DNA of 55,706 nucleotides from the NCBI GenBank assembly GCA_019247605.1, contig JAFBAS010000064.1:1-55706 (forward strand). Reading direction: 5' to 3'. A model generated the notes under the pieces. That model saw nothing but the letters and a program-made list of their open reading frames with translations. It did not search any database and had not been told where the DNA came from. This document shows, in pieces, positions 54,935 through 55,706 of the stretch (the first letter of the stretch is position 1; each line of letters begins with the position of its first letter). The translations under genes were made by a program, and so were the position numbers. This stretch comes from Hyphomicrobiales bacterium. Lineage in GTDB: Bacteria > Pseudomonadota > Alphaproteobacteria > Rhizobiales > Beijerinckiaceae.

Positions 54935-55706
54935 TCATTTCGCCTGCGATTTCACGTCGGCATCGAATTTCTTCAGCAATCCGGTGCGCTCTGCTGCCGT
55001 ACCCCATTTTGCTGCGTCGTAGTCGATGAGCTTGATCTCATCGAGCTTCGGGGCGAGTTCCCCGATCTGGGCGGATTTGTTGGACGGGATCGAGAAAATC
55101 TTCAGCCGGAAATTGATGTCCTGCGCCTCCTTCGAAAGGGCGAAATCATAGAATCTCTTGGCATCCTGCGGATCGGGCGCCCCCTTGATGAGCGACACCG
55201 AGCCCGTCTCGTAGCCCGTGCCTTCACAGGGCACCACGGGCTTGATCGGAGCGCCATCCAGCACTTGCGTGATCATGTCGTGGATGAAGGCGATGCCCAC
55301 CGTGGTTTCGCCGAGCGCCATCGACTTGATCGGGCCGATTCCCGACTTCGTGTATTGGCTGATGTTCTTGTGCAAGGCCTCGAGGTAGGCAAAGCCCTTC
55401 TCCTCGCCCATCAACTGCACGATCGTGGCGACGAAAAGATAGGCCGTGCCCGAGGAAGCGGGGTCCGCGACCTGGACTTCGTCCTTGAATCTTGGATCGA
55501 GGAGATCGGCCCAGCATTTTGGCTCAGGCAAACCTTTCGCCTTCAAGACTTGCGTGTTGTAGCCGAAGCCCAAGACGCCGAGATAAGTACCGGCCGTCAT
55601 GTATTTCGCTTTCTCGGCGTGCCGGACCGCCCAAGGCTGCAGCTCGACGAGCTTTGGTGATTTGTACTCCTGCAAAAGACCTTCCTCGGCCGCCTGCAGA
55701 TGCGAT
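54935..55706 (-). CDS. Fe(III)-type ABC transporter substrate-binding protein (5' end outside window)
   Basis: At least 256 residues of a family 1 solute-binding protein; the gene enters from beyond 55706, so the signal peptide and N-terminal lobe are missing. Readable parts are the hinge region TYLGVLGFGYNT, WADLLDPRFKDEVQVADPAS, the ligand-lobe segment PIKSMALGETTVGIAFIHDM and GAPDPQDAKRFYDFALSKEA. These are standard for FbpA/AfuA/IdiA-like proteins, though related proteins bind 2-aminoethylphosphonate, so the substrate is open. It is first in the operon, 154 bp upstream of the permease gene. Confidence 0.88.
   Translation of the reverse strand, partial: SHLQAAEEGLLQEYKSPKLVELQPWAVRHAEKAKYMTAGTYLGVLGFGYNTQVLKAKGLPEPKCWADLLDPRFKDEVQVADPASSGTAYLFVATIVQLMGEEKGFAYLEALHKNISQYTKSGIGPIKSMALGETTVGIAFIHDMITQVLDGAPIKPVVPCEGTGYETGSVSLIKGAPDPQDAKRFYDFALSKEAQDINFRLKIFSIPSNKSAQIGELAPKLDEIKLIDYDAAKWGTAAERTGLLKKFDADVKSQAK

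Noticed and set aside
53782-55029. 415-codon plus-strand frame opposite the permease and binding protein
   Set aside because: Very rich in Arg, Glu and Ala without motifs; antisense to two well-supported genes.
1-55706. A hidden defence, secretion or biosynthetic gene system
   Set aside because: Each stretch is explained by housekeeping, transport, repair or small regulatory genes; I found no cluster of unknown genes with shared direction and odd composition.

Overview
The window is ordinary-looking chromosomal DNA from a GC-rich alphaproteobacterium, most likely of the order Hyphomicrobiales (Rhizobiales). The evidence is the gene set: yajC-secD-secF followed by a Mth938-like gene, a PopZ-like DUF2497 gene near tolC, hspQ, an IalB-like secreted protein, mfd next to sdhE, DUF2244 divergent from nth, a PAS_5-type protein, and a GAAC-N7-GAAC LexA-type box in front of uvrA. 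Assignments come from reading the sequence and its translations; no database search was run.

Layout. 1-147 is the right end of an IS481-like insertion sequence. 157-823 holds tRNA-Arg(TCT), an NDUFS4-like complex I subunit and tRNA-Pro(TGG), all on the minus strand. 951-2574 has an aldo/keto reductase and a secreted cupredoxin. 2601-9625 is a minus-strand block: yajC-secD-secF-Mth938-VOC, then uvrA with its own SOS box. 9884-12519 is a pair of overlapping MFS transporters behind a perfect inverted repeat. 12541-15495 has a small secreted repeat protein, two convergent HAD phosphatases and a PopZ-like protein. 15659-20894 has tolC, hspQ, an ialB-like gene whose 3' end is tandemly repeated, and an orphan peptide-binding protein.

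20915-27027 carries mfd, sdhE and recG. 27043-30043 is a copper-handling cluster (DUF2946-like, PCu(A)C chaperone, SCO) with guanine deaminase overlapping its last gene. 30176-31452 is DUF2244 divergent from nth, which appears to have a leaderless promoter. 31462-38271 has NADP-type malic enzyme with a phosphotransacetylase-like domain, gamma-glutamyltranspeptidase, a glutamate/aspartate-type binding protein and DctA: a C4-dicarboxylate and amino-acid theme.

38452-41762 is aspS followed by a glycosyltransferase and a methyltransferase. 42075-44814 is rnd-hisI-patatin. 44838-48579 has a CBS protein, a rhomboid protease, a PAS_5 protein, a tandem-PilZ protein and a ParB-like protein. 49102-51276 has DUF1203, a cytochrome c'-like protein and a diheme cytochrome c. 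51510-55706 is an Fe(III)-type ABC importer whose permease has a long extra N-terminal membrane region; its binding-protein gene runs off the window.

I found no CRISPR array, phage, toxin-antitoxin or defence island. The best leads are modest: the IR in front of the MFS pair, the two-repeat secreted protein at 12541, the stop-codon-bearing tandem repeat at the ialB 3' end, the leaderless nth promoter, the tandem-PilZ/PAS pair and the cytochrome c pair.
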